Part shown: positions 35,535 through 44,486 of the stretch, in pieces
Position numbering within the stretch: the stretch's first letter is position 1
Layout: every line of letters begins with the position of its first letter
Assembly (NCBI RefSeq): GCF_008039875.1
Contig: NZ_VRUU01000007.1
Coordinates: forward strand, 1 to 64,000
Length of the DNA: 64,000 nt
Origin: Methylobacterium sp. WL119
GTDB taxonomy: Bacteria; Pseudomonadota; Alphaproteobacteria; Rhizobiales; Beijerinckiaceae
Reading direction: 5' to 3'
Notes under the pieces: model-generated
What the model was told of the DNA's origin: nothing
Seen by the model: the letters and a program-made list of their open reading frames with translations, nothing else
Databases searched by the model: none
Translations under genes and position numbers: made by a program

Positions 35535-36973
35535 TTCGGACTGTCCCAGGCCTAGCCCGCTCGCTCGAGCCGCGCCTTCGCCTCGCGCTGTCCCGTGCGC
35601 GCGCCGGCATCGGGACGGCGGCCGGACGCCTGCGCGCCCTGGCCGAGGTTTTCGTCCCGGCGCCGGGCGCCCATGGAAGCCCGAGCTACGATTCGCTGCT
35701 GCGTCAGCTGCGAGCCGCCGCGATCCTGTCCGGGATCTTCGTGTTCGGCATCGGTGGTTGGGCCTGCCTGACGTCGTTCTCGGGCGCGGTGATCGCGCCC
35801 GGGCAGGTCGTCGTCGAATCGGAGGTGAAGAAGGTCCAGCACCCGGTGGGCGGGGTCGTCGGCGCATTGAACGTCCGCGAGGGCGATCGCGTGCGATCCG
35901 GGCAGGTGCTGGTGCGCCTCGACGACACCCAGATCCGGGCCAACCTCGACATCGTCGTCAAGTCGCTCGACGAGACGACGGCGCGCCGTGCGCGCGACGA
36001 GGCGGAACAGCGCGGCGCCGACGGGCTGATCTTCCCGGCCGAGTTCCTCGAGCGCGCGAAGACCGACCCGACGGTGGCGAACCTGATCGCCGGAGAAACC
36101 GCCTTCTTCACCATCCGGCGCGCGACCCGCGGCGGCCAGAAAGCACAGCTCAACGAGCGGGTCGCCCAGCTCAACCACGAGATCACGGGCCTGAACGACC
36201 AGTCTCGGGCGAAGGAGGGTGAGATCGCGCTGATCCAGAACGAGCTTCGGGGATTGCGCGAGCTTCGCCAGAAGAACCTGATCCCCGTCTCGCGGGTGAC
36301 GGCGCTGGAGCGCGAGGCGACCCGCCTCGACGGCGAGCGCGGCCAGCTCCTGGCGGCGATCGCGCAGGCGAAGGGCAAGATCAGCGAGACGGAGCTGCAG
36401 ATCCTCCAGATCGACCAGGATATGCGCGCCGAGGTCGCAAAGGAACTCGCCGATATCCGTGCCAAGACCTCCGAGTACGTGGAAAAGCGAGTCGTCGCCG
36501 AGGACGCGCTGCGTCACATCGATCTGCGCGCGCCGCAGGACGGCATCGTCCACCAGATGAGCGTGCACACCATCGGCGGCCTCGTCACGCCGAGCGAGCC
36601 GGCGATGCTGATCGTGCCGCAAGCCGACGCGCTCGCCGTCGACGTGAAGATCCGCCCGGAGGACATCGACCACGTCCATGTCGGACAGCAGACCGTGCTC
36701 CGATTCACCGCCTTCGACCAGCGCACCACCCCCGAGATCAACGGCGTCGTCGACCGGCTTTCGCCCGATGTGACGAAGGACGCCAAGTCGGGCATGAACG
36801 TTTACACCGCCCGGATCGCGATCGGCGAAGAGGAGAGCAGGCGGCTCGGGAAGGCGAAGCTGCGCCCGGGCATGCCGGTCGAGAGCTTCATCAAGACGAC
36901 GGAGCGCACCGTCATCTCCTTCCTGACGAAACCGCTCGCGGATCAGGTCGCCAAGGCTTGGCGCGAGAACTGA
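35531..36973 (+). CDS. HlyD-family type I secretion adaptor, second copy
   Basis: The 480-residue adaptor has a longer cytoplasmic N-terminus than the copy at 9532. A membrane helix follows near residues 60-80 (ILSGIFVFGIGGWACL), then KKVQHPVGGVVGAL, a long coiled-coil (about 130-330) and the closing section ending VISFLTKPLADQ. It is translationally coupled to the ABC gene by an ATGA overlap. Only 11 bases separate its stop from the stop of the converging LuxR-type gene, with no room for a terminator between them. Confidence 0.91.
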   Translation: MIRTVPGLARSLEPRLRLALSRARAGIGTAAGRLRALAEVFVPAPGAHGSPSYDSLLRQLRAAAILSGIFVFGIGGWACLTSFSGAVIAPGQVVVESEVKKVQHPVGGVVGALNVREGDRVRSGQVLVRLDDTQIRANLDIVVKSLDETTARRARDEAEQRGADGLIFPAEFLERAKTDPTVANLIAGETAFFTIRRATRGGQKAQLNERVAQLNHEITGLNDQSRAKEGEIALIQNELRGLRELRQKNLIPVSRVTALEREATRLDGERGQLLAAIAQAKGKISETELQILQIDQDMRAEVAKELADIRAKTSEYVEKRVVAEDALRHIDLRAPQDGIVHQMSVHTIGGLVTPSEPAMLIVPQADALAVDVKIRPEDIDHVHVGQQTVLRFTAFDQRTTPEINGVVDRLSPDVTKDAKSGMNVYTARIAIGEEESRRLGKAKLRPGMPVESFIKTTERTVISFLTKPLADQVAKAWREN

Positions 36974-36984
36974 GCGCGCCCGGC

Positions 36985-37830
36985 CTAGGCTACGCGGATA
37001 GACCCATCGCCGGGCAGAAGAACCGGCGCGACCTGGCCGTGGCTGCCATTCGCCGCCCCTTCGAGATCGGAGGGCTCGCAGTCGGCGAGATGGTTGAGGG
37101 CCCAGATGGCGGCCTGGGTCCTGTTCTGAACGTGGGTCTTGCGAAGAATGGCCTTGACGTGAACCTTGACCGTGGCTTCGGCGATGTCGAGGTTTTGGGC
37201 GATGATTTTGTTGGACTCGCCCTGGACGAGGCATCGGAGAATGGCGAGTTCCCGAGAAGACAGATTGCAGTAGCGCGGCGCCTGCTCCGGCTTGCCGGGC
37301 TGATCGCCGTCCGGAAGAGGCGCATGAGCGGGCGTCGCCTCTCGACACTCGCCGGAACAGGCCGCGGACAGGGCGGCCGCGGGAAGCACGCGCTCTCCCA
37401 GCATCACCAGCTCGAGCGATCTGACGAAGGCGTCGGCGCCGATCGACCGCAACAGGACGCCGTCGGCGCCGGATTTCAGCAGGTCGACGCTCGCATCCGA
37501 ATGATCGCCCTGGATCAGGCACACGATACGGCAATCCGGATACCGGGCCTTCAGCGCGCCGATGGTCGCGGTCGAGGGCGCGTCCACTCCCTCCATCGCC
37601 AGGATGGCCAGGCGCGGCGCCTTGTGCCCGGTCGAGGATGCCAGCAGAGCGGTGAGCGTGTCGGTCTTGGCGACGACCTGCAATCGCGTTCGAGCCAGGA
37701 TGTGTTCCATCCCCTCTCGAAACAGGCTGTTCGGCTCGACCAGGGCCGTCTCGACGATCTCGTCCGTCCGACGGCGATTCACCGGCCGCGGCACGGAGGA
37801 CCGCGCGCTTTTACGCTTCTCTACAGCCAT
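36985..37830 (-). CDS. LuxR/FixJ-type regulator with degenerate receiver
   Basis: The 281-residue protein has a GerE-type helix-turn-helix at the C-terminal end (LSSRELAILRCLVQGESNKI, ATVKVHVKAILRK, QNRTQAAIWALNH). A receiver-like domain lies over residues ~27-145. The place of the phospho-acceptor Asp reads LAILAMEGVD, with Ala instead of Asp, and the first acidic pair is reduced to EP. Phosphorylation is therefore unlikely. It is divergent from a second regulator of the same type (38291), 460 bases away. Both flank polysaccharide and secretion genes, so a role in matrix control is plausible, as for atypical CsgD/VpsT-type regulators. Confidence 0.87.
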   Translation of the reverse strand: MAVEKRKSARSSVPRPVNRRRTDEIVETALVEPNSLFREGMEHILARTRLQVVAKTDTLTALLASSTGHKAPRLAILAMEGVDAPSTATIGALKARYPDCRIVCLIQGDHSDASVDLLKSGADGVLLRSIGADAFVRSLELVMLGERVLPAAALSAACSGECREATPAHAPLPDGDQPGKPEQAPRYCNLSSRELAILRCLVQGESNKIIAQNLDIAEATVKVHVKAILRKTHVQNRTQAAIWALNHLADCEPSDLEGAANGSHGQVAPVLLPGDGSIRVA

Positions 37831-38290
37831 GAGAGCCTGCCTAAGACAGTTTTGACATGTGACCGTCGAATATAATCAAATCGGTCCTTCTCCATATGTC
37901 TCAAAAGGCCAGCTTGGTCCTCCCAAAGTACTATGCGCCATGCAGCGCAGGCGGCGGCATCCGGATGCCGATGTCGATCCGTGTGCGATCCCGAGCACGT
38001 CCTGTGCCGAGCGTTCGATCCTGCGAATCGAGGAGGTTCGTAACTGTTGTCGAAACACTAGTTGGGGCGCCCGGGGCGACCATCATAAGTTACATTTCCG
38101 CCGCAAACGTTGTGCCCGATGCTCGGCCCTCGCTCTTCGGGGCATGCAAAAATTGCGACAACTGTTTTCTCACCCGCGATGTAGAGCCCTAATCGGATCT
38201 CGGTGGCTCCATTTTAGAATTGACTTATCCTCCAGGATTTCCATTCTCTTTCTTTATAGATGCCCGGTCTTTCAAATTCGCGAGGCGATG
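37831..38290. other. 460-base AT-richer region between two divergent LuxR-type genes
   Basis: No protein-coding frame is convincing. The region is clearly AT-richer than its surroundings (AATATAATCAAAT near 37869, TTTAGAATTGACTTATCC near 38212). It must hold the promoters of both regulators and is a likely target for either. Confidence 0.5.
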
Positions 38291-39085
38291 ATGTCCGAAG
38301 GGCTACGACTCAGCCGAATCAGAGCGCCAGCAGCTGCGTCGGCACAGCGCAGGCTCAAGATCACCGACCAGCATCCAAGCCGGTCGATAGCGACGCTGAT
38401 CATCGGACCGTCAGGATTTTACAGCGAAGGACTGCGTAGAATTCTCGAAGATCATCAATATCGGAACATCATTCAATTACCACACCTCGATTGCTCGAAT
38501 CATCTGCAGGATACCAGCCCGAAGCTTATCATCTTCACGGATGCAGCACACGGCACGGAGCTGGCGGAGATCGTTTCGGCGTTGCGGTCCAGAAATTCGG
38601 CGGCGCGTATCGTCGTGCTAGTGGATGAGAACGATCCCGATCGCTATGCGGACGCGATGAGCATCCCGGCGCACGCCTTCCTGAGCGCCGGCATCAGCCC
38701 TTCCGCGTTGATCACGGCACTGGATGTCGTCTTCGGCGACGGTGGCGTCCTGTCGATCAACTTCGCCAAGTACTTGGCGTCGCGTCGCACGCCGTACGAG
38801 CCCAAGCCCCTGAAGGCGGCGCCGACGGAACAGCGCCTGTTCCTGTCCGGCAGGGAAGCGGACATTCTCAGATGCCTCACGGACGGCATCTCCAACAAGC
38901 ACATCGCCCGGCAGTTCGGCATCGCGGAGTCGACGGTGAAGATTCACGTGAAGAGCATTCTGCGCAAGATCAACGTGCAGAACCGGACCCAGGCGGCGAT
39001 CTGGGCCCTGGGCCACGCTTCCCGCCCCGAGCAGGCCGAACGGGTCGGTGCCAAGCCCGACCCGTCGCTCGCCGACGCTCACTGA
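38291..39085 (+). CDS. LuxR/FixJ-type regulator, second copy, degenerate receiver
   Basis: The 264-residue protein's C-terminal DNA-binding domain is nearly the same as that of the divergent regulator (LSGREADILRCLTDGISNKH, STVKIHVKSILRK, QNRTQAAIWALGH). The N-terminal receiver-like domain (IATLIIGPSGFYSEGLRRIL onward) lacks the acidic pocket: GPSG is where acidic residues are expected, and KLIIFTDAAHG does not align well with the usual Asp. GAGG lies 5 bases before the ATG at 38291; ATG 38288 is directly adjacent. The shared HTH with diverged receivers suggests two related regulators with overlapping DNA targets but different inputs. Confidence 0.86.
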   Translation: MSEGLRLSRIRAPAAASAQRRLKITDQHPSRSIATLIIGPSGFYSEGLRRILEDHQYRNIIQLPHLDCSNHLQDTSPKLIIFTDAAHGTELAEIVSALRSRNSAARIVVLVDENDPDRYADAMSIPAHAFLSAGISPSALITALDVVFGDGGVLSINFAKYLASRRTPYEPKPLKAAPTEQRLFLSGREADILRCLTDGISNKHIARQFGIAESTVKIHVKSILRKINVQNRTQAAIWALGHASRPEQAERVGAKPDPSLADAH

Positions 39086-39096
39086 GAGAGAAAGGC

Positions 39097-39112
39097 GCCC
39101 GCTTCAGCGGGC
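39097..39112 (-). terminator. Terminator of the sugar-phosphate transferase gene
   Basis: On the minus strand a 7-bp stem (GCCCGCT / AGCGGGC) with a 2-nt loop is followed by GCCTTTCTCTCTC. It overlaps the transferase stop codon. Only 18 bases separate this gene from the converging LuxR gene, so it may serve both. Confidence 0.5.
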
Positions 39113-40600
39113 ACCCGACCCGGCGATCATCGCCGGCACCGTGGCGAGCAGGATGTAGAAGTCGAGCCAGATCGACCAGTTGCGGATGTAGAACGTATCC
39201 TGGCTCTGCTGCACGGCCAGGTCGCCGTCACTGCGCGACGACACCTGCCAGAGCCCCGTGAGGCCCGGCGGGACGCTGCGCCGCAAAGCCTGGAAGCGGC
39301 GATCGAAACCGTCGGTGTGGTACGAAGGAAACGGCCGCGGCCCGACGAGGCTGAGCTCGCCCCGTATGACGTTCCAGAATTGCGGCAGCTCGTCGAGGCT
39401 CGCCCGCCGAATGAACTGGCCGATCCAGGGCAGGATCCTCGGATCGTGCCTCAGCTTGAAGAACCGCAGCCACTCGCTCTCGGCCTGCGGGTCGGCAGCG
39501 AGATGGTCCTTCAGTCGCTGCTCGGCATCGACGTACATGCTGCGAAGCTTGAGCACGCCGATCGGCCTGCCGTTTCGTCCGACCCGCTGCTGCACGTAGA
39601 AGGCGGGCCCCGGATCGGCCCACTTGATCAGCAGCGCGAGGAGAGCGACGACCGGTGCGATCAGAACGATGAGCGGCCAGGTCAGGACCAGATCCGCCAG
39701 GCGCTTCAGGCCGAGATTGCGCGGCCTGTAGAGATCCCGGCGGATCTCGAACCCGAAGGTGCTGCCGAGCAGCCTGGTCTGCATCCACAGGCTTTGGAGA
39801 TCCTGCGATTGCTGGGCCACGACGACCCGCGGGAACGGCAGCGGGCCGGTTTGCGCCATGTCGCTCGCCGCGAAATCGGCGGAGGAGCAGAAGATCGCGA
39901 CCTCGACGGACGATCGGTTCTGCACCTCCTCGATCGCGCCCAGGATCGGCAGGAGGGCGACGGCCTGCCCGGCCTGCGTCGCGTCGGTTCTCCGGGCGCC
40001 ATCGACGAGGAAGCCGATCGGGTTGAAGCCGAGCTCCGGCTGCGCCAGCAGCGTCGTTGCCAAGCCGGTAGCGCACGCGTCGGTGCCGACGATCACGGTC
40101 CGCGCCCCCCAAACCCCCTTCCGGATCAGGAAGCCTCGGACGGCGACCTCCGCGTAGAAGCCCAGGGTGACCAGGAGCAGCGTCGTCACGGTCAGGCTCA
40201 TCGCGGACCCTGCGGTGAGGCCGTATCCGCTCAGGAAGACCAGGGAACTCAGAGCCAGCGCGAGCACGCTGTAGGTCCGCAGGCGAAGGCGCTCGGCAGG
40301 GCTCGGGTCGTACCCGCCGTAGAGCCCCGACAGGGCGAAAATCGCGCAGGCGAGGATCGGGAGAACGATCACGTCCGAGATGCCGGCGGCATCGGCGAAG
40401 ATGCTCTGCCGTGTCAGAAGCATGCCGCCGGCCACGGCCATGGCCGCCGCCGCGGCGTCCGCGGACACGAGAGCGAGCGCCACGCCGAGGCAGCGCGCCA
40501 GCGCGTCGGTCCTGCGCAGAGGTCGGCCGCTTCCCCGCAGCGTGACGAGGGGCGAGGCGGCGGCGGATTTGAGGTCGGACGTCGGGAGTGTCGTGGCCAT
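39104..40600 (-). CDS. Exopolysaccharide polyprenyl-phosphate sugar-phosphate transferase
   Basis: The 498-residue protein is of the WbaP/ExoY/WcaJ type. The N-terminal half has four or five membrane helices and a CoA-binding-like Rossmann part (VWGARTVIVGTDA). The C-terminal ~190 residues are the bacterial sugar transferase domain, with KRLADLVLTWPLIVLIAP, FYVQQRVGRNG, KLRSMYVDAE, RRASLDELPQFWNVIRGELS and LVGPRPF. It starts lipid-linked repeat-unit synthesis by putting a sugar-1-phosphate (glucose or galactose) on undecaprenyl phosphate. The start at 40600 gives MATTLPTSD; the longer frame is not supported. It is the committing step of the heteropolysaccharide, with the flippase at 42308. 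Confidence 0.92.
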   Translation of the reverse strand: MATTLPTSDLKSAAASPLVTLRGSGRPLRRTDALARCLGVALALVSADAAAAAMAVAGGMLLTRQSIFADAAGISDVIVLPILACAIFALSGLYGGYDPSPAERLRLRTYSVLALALSSLVFLSGYGLTAGSAMSLTVTTLLLVTLGFYAEVAVRGFLIRKGVWGARTVIVGTDACATGLATTLLAQPELGFNPIGFLVDGARRTDATQAGQAVALLPILGAIEEVQNRSSVEVAIFCSSADFAASDMAQTGPLPFPRVVVAQQSQDLQSLWMQTRLLGSTFGFEIRRDLYRPRNLGLKRLADLVLTWPLIVLIAPVVALLALLIKWADPGPAFYVQQRVGRNGRPIGVLKLRSMYVDAEQRLKDHLAADPQAESEWLRFFKLRHDPRILPWIGQFIRRASLDELPQFWNVIRGELSLVGPRPFPSYHTDGFDRRFQALRRSVPPGLTGLWQVSSRSDGDLAVQQSQDTFYIRNWSIWLDFYILLATVPAMIAGSGAR

Positions 40601-40732
40601 TGAGCGCGATCTCGGTCTCGGAGAGGGGATCGACGGCAGCGCGACGAACCGGGCGGCTCGCCCGGTCCACGGCGCATGCCGATGCGGCGTGGCCGCGTGG
40701 GCATCGGGATCGATGCCCACGCGCGTTCCTCG

Positions 40733-41734
40733 CTACTCGGCGGCGACCGCCGGGATCGGGGCCTGCAGGCTGCTCTGAGCTTCGAGCTCGCCGGAGATCC
40801 AGCGGTAGGTCGGGACGAGCCCCTCCGCGAGGAGGATGCGAGGCTCCCAGCCGAGGACCTCCCGGAGCAGGCTGTTGTCGCTGTTGCGGCCGCGCACGCC
40901 CTGCGGGCGCGACGTGTCGTGACGCTTGGACAGCCGCTTCCCGGCGATCGACGAGACGAGATCGACGAGCCCGTCGACCGAGATCAGCTCGTCGGTTCCG
41001 AGATTGAGGGGCTTGTCGTAACCGGATCCCATGATCCGGTAGATGCCCTCGACACAATCGTCGACATGCATGAACGACCGGGTCTGGAGGCCGTCGCCCC
41101 AGATTTCGATCTCACCGCCGTCCTGGCTGAGCGCCACCTTGCGGCAGATCGCGGCCGGCGCCTTCTCGCGTCCGCCGTCATAGGTGCCGAGCGGTCCGTA
41201 GACGTTGTGGAAGCGGACAACGCGCGTCGCGAAACCATAGTCCTCGGTGAAATATTGGCACATCTTTTCCATGTACAGCTTCTCAAGCCCGTAGCCCTCC
41301 TCGGGATCGGCAGGAAACGCGTCGGCTTCCTTCAGCGGGGTCACATCGGGCTGAAGCTGCAGGTACTGCGGGTAGATGCAGGCCGACGACGAGAAGAGGA
41401 ATCTTTCGACGCCGAAGTCACGAGCGGCGTCGATCATGCCGACGTTGATCTTGGTGTTGTTCAGCGTGATGCCCGCGTGGGACGAGGTGATGTAGCCGAT
41501 GCCGCCCATGTCGGCGGCGAGGTGGTAGACGTCGTGGATGCCCTTGACCGCGGCTCGGCAGGCGTCGGGATCCCGCAAGTCGCGGACCTCGAATTCGTCG
41601 GCTTGCGACGTCTCGTATTCGGGCATCTTGATGTCGACGCCGCGAACCCAATAGCCCTTCGCTTTCAAGAACGTCACCAGATGGTGCCCGATGAATCCTC
41701 CGGCCCCGGTCACAAGCACGCGTCGGCTCGACAT
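40733..41734 (-). CDS. GDP-mannose 3,5-epimerase-like NAD-dependent epimerase
   Basis: The 333-residue short-chain dehydrogenase-type protein has NAD motif GAGGFIGHH (about 10-18) and catalytic Tyr148/Lys152 in YGLEK. From memory, many segments match plant GDP-mannose 3,5-epimerase: SSACIYPQ, GLEKLYMEKM, RFHNVYGPLGTYDGGREKAP, IWGDGLQTRSFMHVDDCVEG, LNLGTDELIS and GVRGRNSDN. That enzyme turns GDP-D-mannose into GDP-L-galactose. With manC in the same region, GDP-mannose supply is covered. The start at 41734 is preceded by GGGAGA. It is probably expressed with the sugar-phosphate transferase (132 bases downstream). A different epimerase of the same fold is possible. Confidence 0.85.
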   Translation of the reverse strand: MSSRRVLVTGAGGFIGHHLVTFLKAKGYWVRGVDIKMPEYETSQADEFEVRDLRDPDACRAAVKGIHDVYHLAADMGGIGYITSSHAGITLNNTKINVGMIDAARDFGVERFLFSSSACIYPQYLQLQPDVTPLKEADAFPADPEEGYGLEKLYMEKMCQYFTEDYGFATRVVRFHNVYGPLGTYDGGREKAPAAICRKVALSQDGGEIEIWGDGLQTRSFMHVDDCVEGIYRIMGSGYDKPLNLGTDELISVDGLVDLVSSIAGKRLSKRHDTSRPQGVRGRNSDNSLLREVLGWEPRILLAEGLVPTYRWISGELEAQSSLQAPIPAVAAE

Positions 41735-42307
41735 TGTCTCTTCTCCCAGCGAATGCAACGCCGAAGAGTATGTTTAACGATACGTCAACATCCATCTCTA
41801 ACAGGTATTACTCCCTCTCGCCGTCCTGGAATGCTGGTACGGCAAGCGAAGATCCGCACCGCGTTGCTTGGCTTGCTATGGACGGTTTTCATGATTCATC
41901 GGGTCCGCGCGTCGCCGGACGACACCCGCGTGCGGCGACATCATCGCAGCATGGCTGCGGGCATGGTTCGGAAGTCCGAGGTGGACCAGGGCGCAGTAGC
42001 CAGGAGGGCTAGTACGAAGCGAACGCTTCTTGCTGCTTGGACGCTGCGATACAGTATCGGCAGGGAGTGTCGATCGCTCCCGTCGCGTGTCGCCGCTGCT
42101 CCGTCCGTGCTCGAGCTCCCAGCATGAACGGACGCGTTCCTGCCTGTCGATCATCATCGTCGTTCGAAGACATCACGACGCCGACCTCGGTTCGAGCCGC
42201 CCCGGACCTCGGTCGCGGGGGTCGTGACGCGGCATCGTGCCAGACCGTTCGACGGAGACGTCGAGCCGACAGGACGCCGGTCACCGCGTCCCGCACGGGT
42301 TCCAGCC
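41735..42307. other. 573-base divergent intergenic region
   Basis: No convincing gene is seen. The first ~70 bases (41760-41830) are AT-rich and probably hold the promoter for the epimerase gene. The rest is GC-rich with only short Arg-rich frames. The flippase frame is open back to 42224. Confidence 0.4.
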
Positions 42308-43654
42308 ATGCCGCCAGCATCCGATCCGTCCGCCTCCGCCGTCGGCGATACTTCAGCGCTTCACACCGGGCTTTCGAGGCAGACATGGCGATCGAGGATC
42401 GAGACGACCTGGATCAAGGCGCGCTCGACCGGTGCCGGATATCCTCTGATCGATCAGGCGATCGTCAGCTTGGGGACCTTCGTCCTCAACATCATGCTCG
42501 CGCGCCATCTTCCACCATCGGAGTATGGGCACGTTTCGATCCTGTTCGGCGTGCTGTTCCTGTTGCAGGTCGTGAACACGACGCTGGTCTTTTATCCGAT
42601 GACCGTCAGATGCAGCGTCGCGCTCCCGGACAAGAGCAGGGCGCTGATCCATACGAGCTTGTTGATCCTCGTACCGCTCAGCATCCCGCTCTGCATCGGC
42701 CTCGCGGTCGTGAACCTCGCCAACGGACGTGCGGACCTGGCCCTGGCCGCCATCGCCTACTTCCTGTGCTGGCAGTTCCAGGAGTATTGCCGCCGCGCCC
42801 TGTTCGCCGAATTGCGGTTTCGAGACGCCATCCTCGGTGACGCGATCAGCTACCTCGGCCAAACCTTGGTGGTCGTATCGCTGTTCTGGTACGTCGAATC
42901 CCTGTCCATGTCCGCGATCTTCTGGGTGATGGCGCTGACGTCGGCCGTCGCGGCTTGCGTTCAGGCGCGCCAAGCGCGGTTGACCATGCCGAATGCAGCG
43001 GGGCTCGCCGGGACCTGGCAGGATTTCTGGCAGATCGGGCGGTATTCGCTCACCAGCAACGTGCTCGGCATCACGCGCTTTCAGATCTTGAGCTGGACGC
43101 TCGCCCTCGCCTACGGTGCCGGCTCGACGGCGTCGTATCAGGCGGCGCTCAACGTCCTGAACGTCGCAAACCCGGTCCTGTTCGCGCTGCTCAACCTGAT
43201 CCCGCAACTCGCGGCGCGGGCGCACCTGTCCGGGAGATCCAGCGCCTGGAACGCGGCACGCAACTGCGCCCTCCTGGGTGCGCCCGTCATCTTCGCCTTG
43301 TACTGCAGCGCGCTGATCGAGCCGCGGCTCATCCTGTCGGCGTTCTACGGTGCCGGCTCACCCTATCTCGACCTCACCGGCCCTGTGAGGGTGCTCGTCC
43401 TGGCGTTCATGGCGGGTTACGCGACCGAGGCGGTGTGCTCGTTCCTGCACGGGATCGATGCCCCGCGAACCGCTGTCGTGATCAACGGCATCGGCGTGGC
43501 GATATCGATCGTCGTCGGCCTCCCGCTGATCATCCTCTACGGCGTGATGGGTGCGGCCGCGGCGACGCTGATCTCGGCAATCGCGCGCCTGGTCGCCAGC
43601 CACATGATCCTGAAGAGGATGCTCCTCGAGGACCGTGTCGGACAGGTCATCTGA
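42308..43654 (+). CDS. Wzx-like polysaccharide flippase
   Basis: The 448-residue integral membrane protein has about 12-14 helices and the MOP-superfamily N-terminus (PLIDQAIVSLGTFVLNIMLA, then RHLPPSEYGHVSI). Such proteins flip lipid-linked oligosaccharide units to the periplasm. The ATG at 42308 is used; the frame is open to 42224 with a low-complexity Arg-rich start. It lies divergent from the epimerase/transferase pair. No Wzy polymerase or polysaccharide co-polymerase gene is recognised in the window, so those functions would have to be elsewhere. Confidence 0.85.
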   Translation: MPPASDPSASAVGDTSALHTGLSRQTWRSRIETTWIKARSTGAGYPLIDQAIVSLGTFVLNIMLARHLPPSEYGHVSILFGVLFLLQVVNTTLVFYPMTVRCSVALPDKSRALIHTSLLILVPLSIPLCIGLAVVNLANGRADLALAAIAYFLCWQFQEYCRRALFAELRFRDAILGDAISYLGQTLVVVSLFWYVESLSMSAIFWVMALTSAVAACVQARQARLTMPNAAGLAGTWQDFWQIGRYSLTSNVLGITRFQILSWTLALAYGAGSTASYQAALNVLNVANPVLFALLNLIPQLAARAHLSGRSSAWNAARNCALLGAPVIFALYCSALIEPRLILSAFYGAGSPYLDLTGPVRVLVLAFMAGYATEAVCSFLHGIDAPRTAVVINGIGVAISIVVGLPLIILYGVMGAAAATLISAIARLVASHMILKRMLLEDRVGQVI

Positions 43655-43881
43655 CGAGACACGGGCCCCTGCCGAAGCCGGCCGAGCCGCCCCATGGGCG
43701 GTTGCGAACTTGACGCTTGCCGCGACCGGCACCGTGTCCGGCGCTCTTTGGCAACCCCGCCGCTCGCCGACGCGGTGTTGCATTGGTGCCGGCGGGGGAC
43801 GCCCTTCCCGGCGGGACGCCTTCTCTCGTCCGCAGGCACCGCAGCAAGCGAGGATCGGCGCTTCCTATCCGTCGGCAAGGG

Positions 43882-44097
43882 TCAGACGGGGAGACGCTTC
43901 AGCTCAACGCCGTCCTCGTCGCGGATCACCAGCTCCCAGGTCTCGCTGGAAGGCGGCATCTCACCGCTCGCCCGCATCTCCTCGATCCCAGCCTCCGCCT
44001 GCTCGATCGCCTGATCGAGGCTGTCGGCTTCCACGCCGGCTTCGTCCCGGATCGCGATGTGGCTGCTCTCAAGATCGAAGCGAAAGCGTTGCGGCAA
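43882..44097 (-). CDS. DUF6894-like small protein
   Basis: A 71-residue acidic protein beginning MPQRFRFDLESSH with IRDEAGVEADSLDQAIEQAE and a second IRDEDGVEL. The pattern F-x-F/H...D-x-x-G-x-E...A followed by ...D-x-x-G-x-x-L is that of the small DUF6894 proteins common in Methylobacterium and Bradyrhizobium. Their function is unknown. A TTG start is chosen because GGGAGG lies 4 bases upstream and the family starts with MP; a longer frame reaches 44214. Confidence 0.65.
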   Translation of the reverse strand: MPQRFRFDLESSHIAIRDEAGVEADSLDQAIEQAEAGIEEMRASGEMPPSSETWELVIRDEDGVELKRLPV

Positions 44098-44192
44098 ACC
44101 GACCTCCCGAGTTTCAAATTTTTTGGCCCCAGGCTCGTTACCGAGTCGTAAACAGCCGACTTTGCCGCGTTGCGCATCAGGACGGCTTAACC

Positions 44193-44486
44193 ATGTCGCC
44201 ATCCGCATTTGCACAAGCGCGCATCCGACAGCGGCCTACGTATTTTGATGAAATTTTTGCCCGCAAGTTAGCGTATCTATTGTTGCCTGCGCCGAACGGC
44301 TTAGGCCGTAGTCGTCGCGACCTGTCTCCATATGAGGACGTGAAAATCGTGCCCACTGAAGCCGCACCGCAGGATGGGCCTCGGTCAGAGGCCGACGACA
44401 TCAGATGCAGACAGGTTCGAGAGCACGTTCGGGCCGTGCTTCGCAGGTTCGTTGAGTATCGCATTCGAACGGACCCGACCAAATAG
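44193..44486 (+). CDS. Small hypothetical protein
   Basis: A 97-residue frame beginning MSPSAFAQARIRQRP with a charged C-terminal half (DDIRCRQVREHVRAVLRRFVE). AGGA lies about 10 bases before the ATG. It is divergent from the DUF6894-like gene. No family is recognised; the amino-acid make-up is plausible for a protein, but this may be spurious. Confidence 0.4.
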   Translation: MSPSAFAQARIRQRPTYFDEIFARKLAYLLLPAPNGLGRSRRDLSPYEDVKIVPTEAAPQDGPRSEADDIRCRQVREHVRAVLRRFVEYRIRTDPTK

